Origin: Rhodobacterales bacterium 56_14_T64 | GTDB taxonomy: Bacteria; Pseudomonadota; Alphaproteobacteria; Rhodobacterales; Rhodobacteraceae | DNA length: 32,673 bases | Assembly (NCBI GenBank): GCA_002162795.1 | Contig: MAAY01000111.1 | Location: 30,663-63,335, forward strand | Reading direction: 5' to 3' | In this document: piece by piece, positions 1 through 9,077 of the stretch | Layout: each line of letters starts with the position of its first letter | Numbering within the stretch: the stretch's first letter is position 1 | Notes under the pieces: generated by a model | The model's input: the letters and a program-made list of their open reading frames with translations, nothing else | Databases searched by the model: none | What the model was told of the DNA's origin: nothing | Made by a program: the position numbers and the translations under genes

Positions 1-947
1 GGCACGCCCAGCTGTTCCAGCAGGTCCTCGGCGCAGCGCAGCATGCGTTTCTGCTCGTCATCGGATTTGTCGGGATGGGTGACCGAGACCATCTCGACCT
101 TCTCAAACTGGTGCTGACGCAGCATGCCAGAAGTGTCGCGCCCGGCTGATCCTGCCTCGGAGCGGAAGCACAGCGAGTGGGCGGTCATGCGGATGGGCAG
201 GGCGGCCTCGTCCAGCACACCTTCGGCCACGGAATAGGTCAGTGGCACTTCAGACGTGGGGATCAGCCACCAACCGTTGGTAGTCTGATAGCTGTCCTCG
301 CCGAATTTCGGCAGTTTATCGGTGCCATACATCGCTTCGTCGCGGACCAGAACCGGGGTGTTGACCTCGGTTAGGCCGTTTTTGTCGACATGGGTGTCGA
401 TCATGAACTGGCCCAGGGCGCGGTGGATGCGGGCTACGGCGCCGCGCAGCACCACAAAGCGGCTGCCCGAGAGTTTTGCGCCAGTGTCGAAATCCATCGA
501 GGCGGTGACGCCGGTGATGTCAAAGTGCTCTTTCGGGGCAAAGGGCAGGGTGGCGGGAATGCCCCAACGGCTGACCTCGACGTTGTCGTTCTCGTCGGCG
601 CCGTCGGGTACATCGGCAGCGGGCAGGTTGGGAATGCGCGCCAGCATGTCGGTCAACTGGGCATCCAGTTCCTTGGCTTCGGTCTGCATGGCGGCGACTT
701 CGGCCTTTTTCTCGGACACCAGCGCGCGCAGGCGTTCGAATTCGGCGTCATCGCCACGACCCTTGGCAGCGCCAACTTCTTTGCTGGCCTTTTTCTGATC
801 GGCCTGGGCGGATTCGGCGGACTGGATCTTGCCGCGACGGGCAGCGTCCAGCGCCAGGATTTCGGATGACATGCCCGCATCCCCACGCCGCGCCAGAGCG
901 GCGTCGAAATCGGCTGGGTTTTCACGGATGGCGCGAATGTCATGCAT
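1..947 (-). CDS. serS: Seryl-tRNA synthetase, N-terminal 315 residues (3' end cut by window edge)
   Basis: Charges tRNA(Ser) with serine in the cytoplasm. Reading the minus strand from an ATG at 947 gives [18 protein letters not shown], the typical SerS start. A lysine/glutamate-rich coiled-coil arm follows (about residues 35-100), then the class II catalytic core. The motif 2 region is clear ([14 protein letters not shown], then RQHQFEKVE), and the frame stays open to base 1. The family is about 430 residues, so roughly the last 115, including motif 3, lie outside the window. An AGGAG ribosome binding site sits 8 bases before the ATG. Identity is secure; the only uncertainty is the missing C-terminus. 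Confidence 0.96.
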   Translation of the reverse strand, partial: MHDIRAIRENPADFDAALARRGDAGMSSEILALDAARRGKIQSAESAQADQKKASKEVGAAKGRGDDAEFERLRALVSEKKAEVAAMQTEAKELDAQLTDMLARIPNLPAADVPDGADENDNVEVSRWGIPATLPFAPKEHFDITGVTASMDFDTGAKLSGSRFVVLRGAVARIHRALGQFMIDTHVDKNGLTEVNTPVLVRDEAMYGTDKLPKFGEDSYQTTNGWWLIPTSEVPLTYSVAEGVLDEAALPIRMTAHSLCFRSEAGSAGRDTSGMLRQHQFEKVEMVSVTHPDKSDDEQKRMLRCAEDLLEQLGV

Positions 948-1118
948 GGGGTCGTCTCCTTGGACGGTTTTGAATCAGTCCCTAAGCATATGCCGCAGCA
1001 GGGGGCAAAGGGGAAGAGCGGCTGGGTGCTTGGGCCGCTAGGTGAGGGAATTTCGCACTGGCGGGTTAAGATGTGGTGGGTAGGGCGTGCGGTGGGTAAT
1101 GCATATTGCACCTGTTTC

Positions 1119-1191
1119 GCCCGGCGGCACGCCGGGCCGCGCCTGACCTTCCCCCCGGGAAGGCGCTTTGCACCTCCCCAAGGTCAGGCGC
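1119..1191. repeat. Nested palindromic intergenic element (REP-like)
   Basis: The gene-free stretch 948-1202 holds three stacked inverted repeats. A 7-bp stem is at 1119-1125/1131-1137 (GCCCGGC with GCCGGGC). A 12-bp stem is at 1139-1150/1180-1191 (GCGCCTGACCTT with AAGGTCAGGCGC). Inside the latter, a 7-bp stem is at 1147-1153/1157-1163 (CCTTCCC with GGGAAGG). No T-run follows, so a simple intrinsic terminator is unlikely. It lies between two minus-strand genes, just beyond the stop of the membrane protein gene. A dispersed REP-type repeat is my inference; copy number cannot be judged from one window. Confidence 0.5.
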
Positions 1192-1202
1192 TGCCCTTTG
1201 TG

Positions 1203-2444
1203 TTATTCGGCGGCCTCGGAGGTTTGATCGTCCTGTTGTACCGGAGGCGTGTAATTCTCAGGGTCGTCGCACCATTTCAACCATTCAGTATAATAATGGG
1301 CGTCTCCAAGGTCAAAATTGGGCCAATGCGCTGGAGAGCATATGCCTTCTGGTAATTCTACAGTTTGATCCCCAAAGAACGAACTGATTTGCGCCTGAGT
1401 AAGTAGTTTTGAAGGAATTTTGGTTTCTCTAATGGCGCATTCATGGAATTCACAATTCGCAAATTTAGATTTTTTGCTAAATTTGATACGTCTAAATGCG
1501 CATTTATCAAAAGATGAATTGGAAAACAACACATCGGACAAATTGACGGCTCGGAGATTAACGTATGACAACGTACACCCGTGGAAGCGGGATTTGCAGA
1601 AGTTTGCTGTGTTCAACAGAGCGCTGTCAAATGCAATGCTTACCACTCGTTGATTTGTTATTGTTAGCCCTCTAAAATCTCTAAAAAACAGCTCTTCGAG
1701 AGGTTTGCCAGATAGACTGTCCTTATTTCTATTGCTTGTTGAGTTTAAAGCAATTTCAACATCACGTCTTAGACGTTGGATGGGTTTTTGTGAACTGACT
1801 AAGCTTGGTATAGCGATACTAGCACAGCCCAGTACGTAGTCGATTATGATGTTTTCAATTGCGCGTTGATCTCGCTTACTATCTTCTGAAATTCTATTGA
1901 GCGAGTGCAACGCTCCAATCCGAACTTCTAGATTCGGTTCTGTCCATTCGTTGCCATTGAGTTTTACGGTTTTGTCAGCGCCTAAACCCTCAATTGCCTT
2001 GTTGATCCTGTCGGTAATATGAGATTCGGTAGCTGTCTTAGTTTGCTCATTATTTAGTTTTAGTCGGATCAGGGACAGCGGCAGGACAATCACAGCTCCC
2101 AGCGTGGCGGTCAGTGCGGTCAGCCGAAGCAGGGCGAAGCGCAAGTCGGTGTAGTCTCCTCGGGTGGCGGGGGCGGAGTACCAAATAAGCTCCCAAATCA
2201 TTGCCAACAGGCCACAGGTCAGGGACAGCGAAATAGCCATCCACAACAGCATGGCACAAAGAAACAACCCATCGTGGATCGATGAAGCCCCGAATTTGGA
2301 TTTCAGCCGATCCAACGGGTCTTCACCGCTGTGCTGAGGAATCGAGAGCAGGCCGTAGACAAAGACCACGGCCAGCCCCAAGCAGAACAAATAAAACAGG
2401 CCCCAGAACAGTTTGGGCTCAATTGGGATGTCGATTGTGTACAT
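1203..2444 (-). CDS. Membrane-anchored pentapeptide-repeat-like protein
   Basis: A 413-residue protein of unknown function. The N-terminus has membrane segments at about residues 10-32, 58-85 and 105-130. A soluble part follows with HITDRINKAIEGLGADKTV and EPNLEVRIGALHSLNRI, sequences I associate with a family of membrane-anchored pentapeptide-repeat proteins common in Rhodobacterales. The C-terminal third (about 265-355) contains degenerate A/C-x-F and A-x-L spacing (ALLNTANF, VNLRAVNLSDVLF, CAFRRIKF), compatible with a worn pentapeptide helix. No clear ribosome binding site precedes the ATG at 2444. The gene is compositionally mixed: the first ~400 coding bases are GC-rich like the neighbours, and most of the rest is AT-rich. 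Function and start are uncertain; that it is a coding gene is likely. Confidence 0.72.
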   Translation of the reverse strand: MYTIDIPIEPKLFWGLFYLFCLGLAVVFVYGLLSIPQHSGEDPLDRLKSKFGASSIHDGLFLCAMLLWMAISLSLTCGLLAMIWELIWYSAPATRGDYTDLRFALLRLTALTATLGAVIVLPLSLIRLKLNNEQTKTATESHITDRINKAIEGLGADKTVKLNGNEWTEPNLEVRIGALHSLNRISEDSKRDQRAIENIIIDYVLGCASIAIPSLVSSQKPIQRLRRDVEIALNSTSNRNKDSLSGKPLEELFFRDFRGLTITNQRVVSIAFDSALLNTANFCKSRFHGCTLSYVNLRAVNLSDVLFSNSSFDKCAFRRIKFSKKSKFANCEFHECAIRETKIPSKLLTQAQISSFFGDQTVELPEGICSPAHWPNFDLGDAHYYTEWLKWCDDPENYTPPVQQDDQTSEAAE

Positions 2445-2496
2445 GGCTAAAAACTATCGCTTGGTTAAATGTGGGGCTTATTGGCGGATGAACCCG

Positions 2497-4143
2497 TCAT
2501 TCTTCCCCACCGGCCAACTCACCATCCCACTCATTCTCGGCAATCTTCGGTTCCGGCGTGTCGGCGATATAGCTGGGGGTCATGATCTGCACTTTGTTCT
2601 CGTTGAACACCGCCACGATGTTTTTGTGCAGGTCCGATTTGATCCGCGGGATCGAGGTGCCTCGGGTGGTATAGGCGTTGATCTGGTAGTTGATCGCGTA
2701 ATCCGCCAATGCGGCCCAGAGCACAAAGGGGGCAGGGCGGGTTTTGAGATCGCGGGTGCGCCGCGCGGCCTCGATCAGCATGGCCTCGATCTTGGCTGGG
2801 GTTTCCTCGTAGCCGATACCGACGGTGGTGTGCAGCAGCAGGCCTGAGCCGTCGATCTTTTTGGAATAGTTGATCACCTCGGAGTTCAGCAGTTGGGCAT
2901 TAGGGATCGAGATCAGCTCGTTCTTGATCGACTTTAGATGGGTCTCCATCAGCTTGATCTGAATGACATCGCCGGTGTGTTCGCCGATCTTGATGCGGTC
3001 GCCAATGCTGGTGGAGCGGCGGTAGATCACAAACAGCCCGGACAAAATGTTGCTAACCACCGAGTTGGCACCCAGAGACAGCATTGCACCCACCAGCAGG
3101 GTCAGCCCTTGAAACGCCGCCGAATCCGAACCGGGCATATAAGGAAAGGCAAACACGATGGAGATCATGATCAGCAGCACCCGCACGATGTTGAACGTGG
3201 GGGTGGCCCAGTGCTTTTCAAAATCGCCAATATGGAAAGTCCCAGCCGCCACTGCGTCGAAAAACACCCGGAACCCTTTGATGACATACATGGTCAGGAA
3301 GGCGATGATGGCCAGGGTGATGAGATTGGGGATATAAAGAATAAACCCGATCAAGATATTCAGAACCGGTGTGGTGACATAGGTCAGCAACAGTTGCGCC
3401 ACATAACGGGTCTCGGCAAAGGACAGCAGGATCAGCGACAGGTAGTAGTAGATGCCCAGGAACAGCAGGGAAAACAGTACTAAGTTTACCCCAAAACGGA
3501 TCAGGGCGGCGATGGCATCCGCTTGAACATGAGAGTTTGTGGCGCTTTCAACAGAGGCAAAATGGCGTTTGACCAGGGTGTTTATCTCGGTTTTGAGCCG
3601 CCGTCTTAACCAGAGTATCAGCGTTGTTAGCAGTATAAAACCCAGCGTCCAGACACCCACTTCGATGAGCGAGTGAAGCCTTGCCTGACCTGTACGTTCT
3701 GCACGGTAGCCGAGGATGGCCTCGCGGATCGCGTCTGCCTGCACTTTGGTGAGAACGGGAATGTCCAGCTGTTCCAACTCGGCGTCTGCATTGGTTACGA
3801 TGGTAATGAGTTCACCGTCGGCAAGGATTTTTTCGCCGAGTTCAACCGAGTTAAAAGTGATCTCAACGCTTTCTGTCTCATTGGCCTCGGCTGCAGCAAT
3901 GATGCGCGAGCTGATGATTTCAGCCCGTTCAAACCCGGGCAGGGCTGTTGATCCTCGGACATAGAACAGCTCAGTGCCGTCGACGACGACAGGCGCGCGA
4001 AACACACCTTCGCCTTCAATGGCGAGAGCATCAACTGGCGGGGCGGGTTGCGAGGAGTCGGTCTGGGCCGGAAGTGTCGCAGGCAGTAACAGTGCCACCA
4101 CAAAAACGGGGCATGCCAGTGCGCGCAAATATTTCAATATCAT
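2497..4143 (-). CDS. MscS-family mechanosensitive channel protein
   Basis: A probable inner-membrane small-conductance mechanosensitive channel of 548 residues, releasing solutes on hypo-osmotic shock. It begins with a Sec-type signal (MILKYLRALACPVFVVALLL, cleavage probably after LPA). A periplasmic domain of about 130 residues and several transmembrane helices (about 145-365) follow. The MscS core comes next, with the pore-lining helix region GAMLSLGANSVVSNILSGL, the beta-domain signature GDRIKIGEHTGDV and the end motif IMTPSYIAD. The reading frame is open upstream to 4437, but that would overlap yajC. The ATG at 4143 has AAAGGA upstream and starts directly with the signal peptide, so it is preferred. 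It is divergent from yajC with a 190-base gap. Confidence 0.88.
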   Translation of the reverse strand: MILKYLRALACPVFVVALLLPATLPAQTDSSQPAPPVDALAIEGEGVFRAPVVVDGTELFYVRGSTALPGFERAEIISSRIIAAAEANETESVEITFNSVELGEKILADGELITIVTNADAELEQLDIPVLTKVQADAIREAILGYRAERTGQARLHSLIEVGVWTLGFILLTTLILWLRRRLKTEINTLVKRHFASVESATNSHVQADAIAALIRFGVNLVLFSLLFLGIYYYLSLILLSFAETRYVAQLLLTYVTTPVLNILIGFILYIPNLITLAIIAFLTMYVIKGFRVFFDAVAAGTFHIGDFEKHWATPTFNIVRVLLIMISIVFAFPYMPGSDSAAFQGLTLLVGAMLSLGANSVVSNILSGLFVIYRRSTSIGDRIKIGEHTGDVIQIKLMETHLKSIKNELISIPNAQLLNSEVINYSKKIDGSGLLLHTTVGIGYEETPAKIEAMLIEAARRTRDLKTRPAPFVLWAALADYAINYQINAYTTRGTSIPRIKSDLHKNIVAVFNENKVQIMTPSYIADTPEPKIAENEWDGELAGGEE

Positions 4144-4333
4144 CAGCAAAATTCCTTTGACGATGACTATATTCAACACAAAGAACATAGCTAGCCCGTA
4201 CAGAACGGTGCGAGTTGTTTTTTTACTCTGGGCTAGACGCCTACGTTGCCTTGCCAAGTCGCGGATCAACGCATAGGTTCGCCAGCGAATTTTACGCTGA
4301 ATATCGGCGTGACCCAGACAAAAGGAATATCCT
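4144..4333. promoter_or_regulatory. Divergent promoter region between the MscS gene and yajC-secDF
   Basis: These 190 bases separate two divergent genes and must carry the promoter of the plus-strand yajC-secD-secF run and probably that of the MscS gene. The region is more AT-rich than its flanks and includes a run of seven T at about 4216-4222. I could not pick out a convincing -35/-10 pair on either strand, so only the location is offered. AAAAGGA just before yajC is the ribosome binding site for that gene. Confidence 0.4.
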
Positions 4334-4615
4334 ATGGACGTTGGCGCACTTGGCCAGTTTTTGCCGCTCATTCTAATCTTTGGTATCATGTATATGCTGC
4401 TGATCCGGCCGCAGCAAAAGAAGATGAAAGAGCACAAGGCGATGATCGATGCGCTGCGCCGTGGCGATCAGGTGGTCACCCAAGGTGGTTTGATCGGCAA
4501 GGTTTCCAAAGTCAAAGACGGCGAAGTCGAAGTCGAAATTGCTGATGGCGTCAAAGTGCGTGTGGTCCAGGCGACTATTGCACAGGTGCTGAACAAAACC
4601 GAGCCAGCAGCTTAA
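4334..4615 (+). CDS. yajC: Preprotein translocase subunit YajC
   Basis: Small inner-membrane partner of SecD-SecF in Sec-dependent protein export. The 93 residues have one N-terminal membrane helix (about 9-24), then the family hallmark LIRPQQKKMKEHKAM and the short SH3-like tail containing GDQVVTQGGLIGKVSKV. An AAAAGGA ribosome binding site is at good spacing. It is 33 bases upstream of secD, the classical yajC-secD-secF order, and is presumably the first gene of this operon. Length matches the family (85-110 residues). Confidence 0.96.
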   Translation: MDVGALGQFLPLILIFGIMYMLLIRPQQKKMKEHKAMIDALRRGDQVVTQGGLIGKVSKVKDGEVEVEIADGVKVRVVQATIAQVLNKTEPAA

Positions 4616-4648
4616 GACTGCGACGTAAGTAACTAAAAAGGCAGGGCA

Positions 4649-6310
4649 ATGCTGCAAATTGATCTCTGGAAGAGGGTGCTGATCTGGCTGGTCTGTGTGA
4701 CCGGCCTGATTATGGCCCTGCCAAATGCATTTTATACCCGCGTCGAGCAGTCGAACGACGCGGTGATCGAAATTATCGCCAAGGGTGAAACGCCCGAGCG
4801 GTTGGAAATCGTCGAGCAGTGGCCATCGTGGATGCCGTCCTCGTTGGTGAATCTGGGGCTGGACTTGCGCGGTGGTGCGCATCTGTTGGCCGAGGTAAAG
4901 GTCGCCGATGTTTATGCCGCGCGCATGGATGCGATGTGGCCCGAAGTGCGCGATGCTTTGCGCCCCGAACGGGCAACCGTGGGGACGTTTCGTCGTCAAG
5001 CAGGACCAGATGGACAGATTCGTCTGAAAATCTCGAAACCTGAAGGCATGAGCCGGGCGCTGGAACTGGTGCGCGGTCTCGCAACTCCGGTGACGAGCCT
5101 GACTGGTGTTGGTGCGACTGATATTGAAGCGTCGGCTGATGGCGATATTCTGACTGTGCAATTGTCTGATGCCGAGAAGTTGGCTTCGGATGATCGTACA
5201 GTTCGACAGTCGCTGGAAATTATCCGTCGTCGTATTGATGAAGTTGGCACCCGTGAGCCGACAATTCAGCGTCAAGGCGTGGATCGTATCCTTATTCAGG
5301 TGCCGGGCATCGGCAGTGCGTCTGAGCTGAAAAAGATTATCGGAACCACCGCGCAGCTGACCTTTAGCCCAGTTGTTGGCCGGGGATCCGATGGAGACGC
5401 AGCGCCGGGTGTTGGAAATGAGATCATCCCGTCGTTGGACGAACCAGGTGTCTTCTATACGATCGAGTCTGCTCCGGTTGTGACCGGTGAAGATCTGGTC
5501 GACGCACAACCCGCGTTTGATCAAAACGGCCGTCCGTCGGTGAGTTTTCGCTTTAACACAACCGGTGCACGCCGGTTTGGCGATTACACTGCCGAAAACA
5601 TTGGCTCGCCATTTGCGATTGTGCTGGATGACGAGGTTGTCTCGGCTCCGGTCATTCAAAGTCACATTCCAGGCGGATCTGGAATTATCACTGGTAATTT
5701 CACAATCGAGGAAAGCACTAACCTAGCAGTCCTTCTGCGCGCAGGTGCATTGCCAGCTGGGCTGGAGTTCCTGGAAGAACGCACCATTGGCCCGGAACTG
5801 GGCCAAGACAGCATTGATGCGGGCAAGGTTGCCACAATCGTCGCCTTCGGCGGTGTGCTGGTGTTCATGGTGCTCAGCTACGGTCTGTTTGGTATTTTTG
5901 CCAATGTGGCGCTGATCCTGAACATTGCGCTGATCTTTGGGATGCTCAGCCTGATCGGTGGCACGCTGACGCTGCCGGGAATTGCCGGTATTGTGCTGAC
6001 TGTCGGTATGGCGGTGGATGCCAATGTGCTAGTGTTTGAACGTATCCGCGAAGAGCTGAAGGCGGGCCGTGGACCGGCGCGGGCAATCGAGGAAGGCTAC
6101 TCCAAGGCGCTGAGTGCCATTCTGGATGCAAACGTCACTACATTCATCACTGCGGTCATTCTGTTCGCCATGGGCTCGGGTCCGGTGCGGGGCTTTGCCA
6201 TCACATTGGGGTTGGGCATCATGACATCGGTGTTCACCGCGATCTTTGTGACGCGGGTGATGATTATCATGTGGTTTGAACGCCGCCGTCCCAAAACGAT
6301 CGAGGTGTAA
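4649..6310 (+). CDS. secD: Protein translocase subunit SecD
   Basis: Proton-motive-force driven component that completes export of Sec substrates and pulls them from the periplasmic side. The 553 residues include a first membrane helix, the D1 signature GLDLRGGAHLLAEV (about residues 70-83), a large periplasmic P1 region, and a C-terminal block of five helices. That block holds the RND-type motif AVDANVLVFERIREEL and the sequence DANVTTFITAVILF, which contribute to proton flow. The stop at 6310 is followed one base later by the secF start, so the two are translationally coupled. Length is normal for alphaproteobacterial SecD. Confidence 0.97.
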   Translation: MLQIDLWKRVLIWLVCVTGLIMALPNAFYTRVEQSNDAVIEIIAKGETPERLEIVEQWPSWMPSSLVNLGLDLRGGAHLLAEVKVADVYAARMDAMWPEVRDALRPERATVGTFRRQAGPDGQIRLKISKPEGMSRALELVRGLATPVTSLTGVGATDIEASADGDILTVQLSDAEKLASDDRTVRQSLEIIRRRIDEVGTREPTIQRQGVDRILIQVPGIGSASELKKIIGTTAQLTFSPVVGRGSDGDAAPGVGNEIIPSLDEPGVFYTIESAPVVTGEDLVDAQPAFDQNGRPSVSFRFNTTGARRFGDYTAENIGSPFAIVLDDEVVSAPVIQSHIPGGSGIITGNFTIEESTNLAVLLRAGALPAGLEFLEERTIGPELGQDSIDAGKVATIVAFGGVLVFMVLSYGLFGIFANVALILNIALIFGMLSLIGGTLTLPGIAGIVLTVGMAVDANVLVFERIREELKAGRGPARAIEEGYSKALSAILDANVTTFITAVILFAMGSGPVRGFAITLGLGIMTSVFTAIFVTRVMIIMWFERRRPKTIEV

Positions 6311-6311
6311 G

Positions 6312-7280
6312 ATGAGACTGAAACTAGTTCCCGAAAAGACCTCGTTCGATTTCTTCAGCAGCTGGAAGCTGTGGATGGGGTTCTCGGCCCTGTTGATGGT
6401 GCTGAGCGTGGTGTCGTTCTTTGCCCAAGGGTTGAACTTTGGCATCGATTTCCGTGGGGGGACCACGGTGCGGACCGAAAGCAGTCAGGCCATTGATATC
6501 GCCACCTATCGCGGTGCCATCGAGCCTTTGAAACTGGGGGACATCTCGATCACCGAGGTGTTCGACCCCAACTTTGACGAAGACGAACATGTGGCAATGA
6601 TCCGCATTCAGGCACAGGCGGACGGCGAGGCGATCTCGGGCGAGACCGTTGAGGCGCTGCGGGCAGCGTTGGATGTGATTGCACCGGGCATTAAATTTGT
6701 GTCGGTTGAATCCGTAGGCCCCAAGGTCTCGGGTGAGCTGGTACAAACGGCGGTTCTGGCCGTGGTTCTGGCGATTGGCGCGGTGCTGGTCTACATTTGG
6801 CTGCGTTTTGAGTGGCAGTTTGCCTTGGGTGCTGTGGCCGCATTGGTGCACGACGTTTTGCTGACAATCGGTGTGTTTGCGGCGGTGCAGATCAAGTTCG
6901 ATCTGGCCATCATCGCGGCCTTGCTGACCATTGTGGGTTATTCGCTGAACGATACTGTGGTGGTGTTTGACCGTGTGCGGGAAAACCTGCGCAAGTTCAA
7001 AAAGCTGTCACTGGCCGAAGTGCTGAACCTGTCGATCAACCAGACCCTGTCGCGCACCGTGATGACCTCGGTCACCACACTGATCGCGTTGATCTCGTTG
7101 TTTGTTTTGGGCGGCGACGTGATCCGTGGATTTGTCTTTGCGATGATCTGGGGTGTGATTGTTGGTACATATTCCTCGGTGTTTGTGGCCTCAACTATCC
7201 TGTTGAGACTGGGCGTTAAACGCGACTGGAGCAAGGTGGCCAACACCACCGGCAATCAGTTCTCCAATATCGATGCCTGA
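6312..7280 (+). CDS. secF: Protein translocase subunit SecF
   Basis: Forms the SecDF complex with the upstream gene product. The 322 residues begin MRLKLVPEKTSFDFF. The signature GIDFRGGTTV lies just after the first membrane helix, and the RND motif TIVGYSLNDTVVVFDRVREN marks the C-terminal helices. The frame is open further upstream (to 6276), but that would run into secD. The ATG at 6312, one base after the secD stop and preceded by GAGGTG, fits an operon partner. The 3' end overlaps the following gene by 8 bases. Confidence 0.96.
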   Translation: MRLKLVPEKTSFDFFSSWKLWMGFSALLMVLSVVSFFAQGLNFGIDFRGGTTVRTESSQAIDIATYRGAIEPLKLGDISITEVFDPNFDEDEHVAMIRIQAQADGEAISGETVEALRAALDVIAPGIKFVSVESVGPKVSGELVQTAVLAVVLAIGAVLVYIWLRFEWQFALGAVAALVHDVLLTIGVFAAVQIKFDLAIIAALLTIVGYSLNDTVVVFDRVRENLRKFKKLSLAEVLNLSINQTLSRTVMTSVTTLIALISLFVLGGDVIRGFVFAMIWGVIVGTYSSVFVASTILLRLGVKRDWSKVANTTGNQFSNIDA

Positions 7281-8025
7281 AATACTGAGCGCAGCCCTGG
7301 AAACCCCAGGGCTGGCTTGGATGCTGCTGACTATTTCAGTGGCTGGGTTGGTGCGTGGGTTTACTGGCTTTGGGACGGCGATGATTTTTGTCCCGGTTGG
7401 TGCCCAGTTCCTGCCCACTGCTGATGTGGTGTTCCTGATGGCCACAACGGGCATTTTTTCAACGGCAGCATTGTTCCCGTCGGCTTGGAAACAGGCAGAT
7501 AAATCCGAGGTTGGTGCCCTGGCGATAGCCGCTGGCATCACAGTACCGGCTGGGATCTGGATGATGATGCAACTGGACGGATTGACGCTGCGTTGGGTTG
7601 CTTCTGCGGTGATAGGCGTAACTCTTCTGGCTGTGATCACCGGATGGCGCTGGCAGGGCAAAATTGGCTGGCCGGGACGTTTTGCAATTGGTGGCGCTGC
7701 AGGCACGGTGGGCGGTATGACCGGGCTGACCGGTCCGGTTGTCATCGTGTTCTACCTTGCCAATGTCCGCGATGTCAGCCGGGTACGCGCCAATACCATC
7801 GTCTTTCTGGCAGCGTTGGATGTGGTTATTGTCACCAACCTGGTTTTTGGCGGTTTTGCAGGATTGGAGACGCTTTTGGTGGCGATGATGTTGTCGCTGC
7901 CCTATCTGATCACCACGCTGATCGGCAAAGCGCTGTTTGATCCCAAGCTCGAGAAGATCTATCGTGTGGCCTCTTATTCGGTGATCGGGCTTGCGGTTCT
8001 AACCAGCCTGCCACTTTTTGACTAA
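7273..8025 (+). CDS. TSUP (TauE/SafE) family membrane transporter
   Basis: A 250-residue integral membrane protein with about eight hydrophobic helices arranged as two related halves. Each half carries a glycine-rich signature: LVRGFTGFGTAMIFVP at about 28-41 and GGMTGLTGPVVIVFYL at about 147-163. This is the pattern of the TauE/SafE (TSUP) exporters, which move sulfite, sulfonates or related small anions; the substrate cannot be read from the sequence. The ATG lies inside the last codons of secF (8-base overlap), implying co-transcription and coupled translation. It sits between export genes and cytochrome c genes without an obvious functional link. Confidence 0.86.
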   Translation: MPEILSAALETPGLAWMLLTISVAGLVRGFTGFGTAMIFVPVGAQFLPTADVVFLMATTGIFSTAALFPSAWKQADKSEVGALAIAAGITVPAGIWMMMQLDGLTLRWVASAVIGVTLLAVITGWRWQGKIGWPGRFAIGGAAGTVGGMTGLTGPVVIVFYLANVRDVSRVRANTIVFLAALDVVIVTNLVFGGFAGLETLLVAMMLSLPYLITTLIGKALFDPKLEKIYRVASYSVIGLAVLTSLPLFD

Positions 8026-8038
8026 CAGGAGCTCGCCC

Positions 8039-8395
8039 ATGCGTCTCAATGAAATTACCTATACCGATGCGACCCCGATCGACGGCTACGGGCCTGGGTT
8101 CTTCCGGGTTGGTGGCGAGGTGTTTCAGGGGTCGATGCTGACCGGTGCCACCGGGACCACTGCTTGGGGCGGATACGAGGACATCGCGCCGCTGCTGGCG
8201 CTGGCGGGCGAGGTTGACGTGCTGTTTTTGGGCACCGGGACCGAGATCGCCTATCTTCCAGCCGCCCTGCGCGAGGCTTTGGACCAGGCCGGTCTGGGCT
8301 TTGAAGTAATGAATTCCCCCTCTGCCTGCCGGACCTACAACGTGTTGCTGGCCGAGGGCCGCCGCACCGCACTGGCCGCATTGGCGGTGGTTTGA
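8039..8395 (+). CDS. Mth938-like (DUF498) domain protein
   Basis: A 118-residue soluble protein matching the Mth938/NDUFAF3-like fold. Visible markers are the start MRLNEITYTDATPIDGYGPG, a GLY/ALA-rich core with VDVLFLGTGTEIAYLP, and the C-terminal MNSPSACRTYNVLLAEGRR, where S-x-x-A-C-R-T-Y-N-x-L is the family hallmark. Mitochondrial relatives (NDUFAF3) assist complex I assembly; the bacterial role is unsettled. The frame is open 21 bases further upstream, but the ATG at 8039 has AGGAG seven bases before it and gives the canonical N-terminus. It sits between the TSUP gene and ccmA and probably belongs to the same transcript. Confidence 0.85.
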   Translation: MRLNEITYTDATPIDGYGPGFFRVGGEVFQGSMLTGATGTTAWGGYEDIAPLLALAGEVDVLFLGTGTEIAYLPAALREALDQAGLGFEVMNSPSACRTYNVLLAEGRRTALAALAVV

Positions 8396-8398
8396 TTT

Positions 8399-8417
8399 GC
8401 CGCAAATCCCCTGCGGC
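8399..8417 (+). terminator. Small hairpin between the Mth938-like gene and ccmA
   Basis: Six-base stem GCCGCA/TGCGGC with a 7-base loop, four bases after the stop codon of the upstream gene. There is no T-run after it, so it is at best a weak attenuator or an RNA-stability hairpin. The next gene starts 46 bases later on the same strand. Confidence 0.25.
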
Positions 8418-8462
8418 GGATTACGCCTTTAGTCTGGCCAGCCAATGGGATAAGCGGGATTG

Positions 8463-9077
8463 ATGAGCCTCGTAATTACCGATCTGTGCATTGCCCGTGG
8501 AGGTATCCCGGTGCTGGACGGGCTGAGCTTTACGCTTGAGCCGGGTCAGGCGCTGATCCTGCGCGGCCCAAATGGAATTGGTAAAACCACACTGCTGCGT
8601 ACCATCGCCCGGCTGCAACCTCCGGTGTCGGGACGGGTAGAGGGCAGCGAGGACATGATCGCTTATGCGGGCCATTCCGACGGCATTAAAGCCACCCTGA
8701 CGGTTGCCGAAAACCTGATCTTCTGGGCCAGCGTGTTTGGCACCGAAGGTATTTCCAACGCCCTTAAATCCTTTGATCTGGAGCTGCTTCGTGATCGTCC
8801 CGCCGGAGAACTGTCAGCCGGGCAGAAACGACGGCTGGGACTGTCGCGGCTACTGGTCACCGGTCGACCCATCTGGGTGCTGGACGAGCCGACCGTCAGT
8901 CTGGACGTGAAATCGGTGGCGATGTTTGCAGCGGCCGTGCGGACGCATTTGGAGGAGGGCGGCTCGGCGTTGATCGCGACGCATATCGACCTCGACCTGG
9001 ATTGCGCGGTGCTGGAGATGGGACCGTTCAAAGCCAAGTTGCCAGCCATAGAAGACTTTGACGGAGGTTTCCTGTGA
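8463..9077 (+). CDS. ccmA: Heme exporter / cytochrome c maturation ABC ATPase CcmA
   Basis: ATPase of the CcmABCD complex, which with CcmC releases haem-loaded CcmE during System I cytochrome c maturation. The 204 residues show Walker [10 protein letters not shown] (35-43), the ABC signature LSAGQ (117-121), Walker B WVLDEP (138-143) and the switch histidine in IATHIDLD. Length (about 200) is typical. A TTG codon three bases upstream could also serve, but the ATG at 8463 gives the normal MSLVITDL start. It overlaps ccmB by four bases (GTGA). In Rhodobacter naming this is helA. Confidence 0.94.
   Translation: MSLVITDLCIARGGIPVLDGLSFTLEPGQALILRGPNGIGKTTLLRTIARLQPPVSGRVEGSEDMIAYAGHSDGIKATLTVAENLIFWASVFGTEGISNALKSFDLELLRDRPAGELSAGQKRRLGLSRLLVTGRPIWVLDEPTVSLDVKSVAMFAAAVRTHLEEGGSALIATHIDLDLDCAVLEMGPFKAKLPAIEDFDGGFL

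Noticed and set aside
4144-4437. N-terminal extension of the MscS-type gene up to 4437
   Set aside because: It would overlap yajC and the ribosome binding site of yajC, while the ATG at 4143 has its own AAAGGA and starts directly with a signal peptide.
4373-5665. Long minus-strand frame (430 codons) opposite yajC/secD
   Set aside because: Exact antisense of well-supported yajC and secD; its product is rich in His/Arg/Gln without any domain, typical of an antisense shadow in GC-rich DNA.
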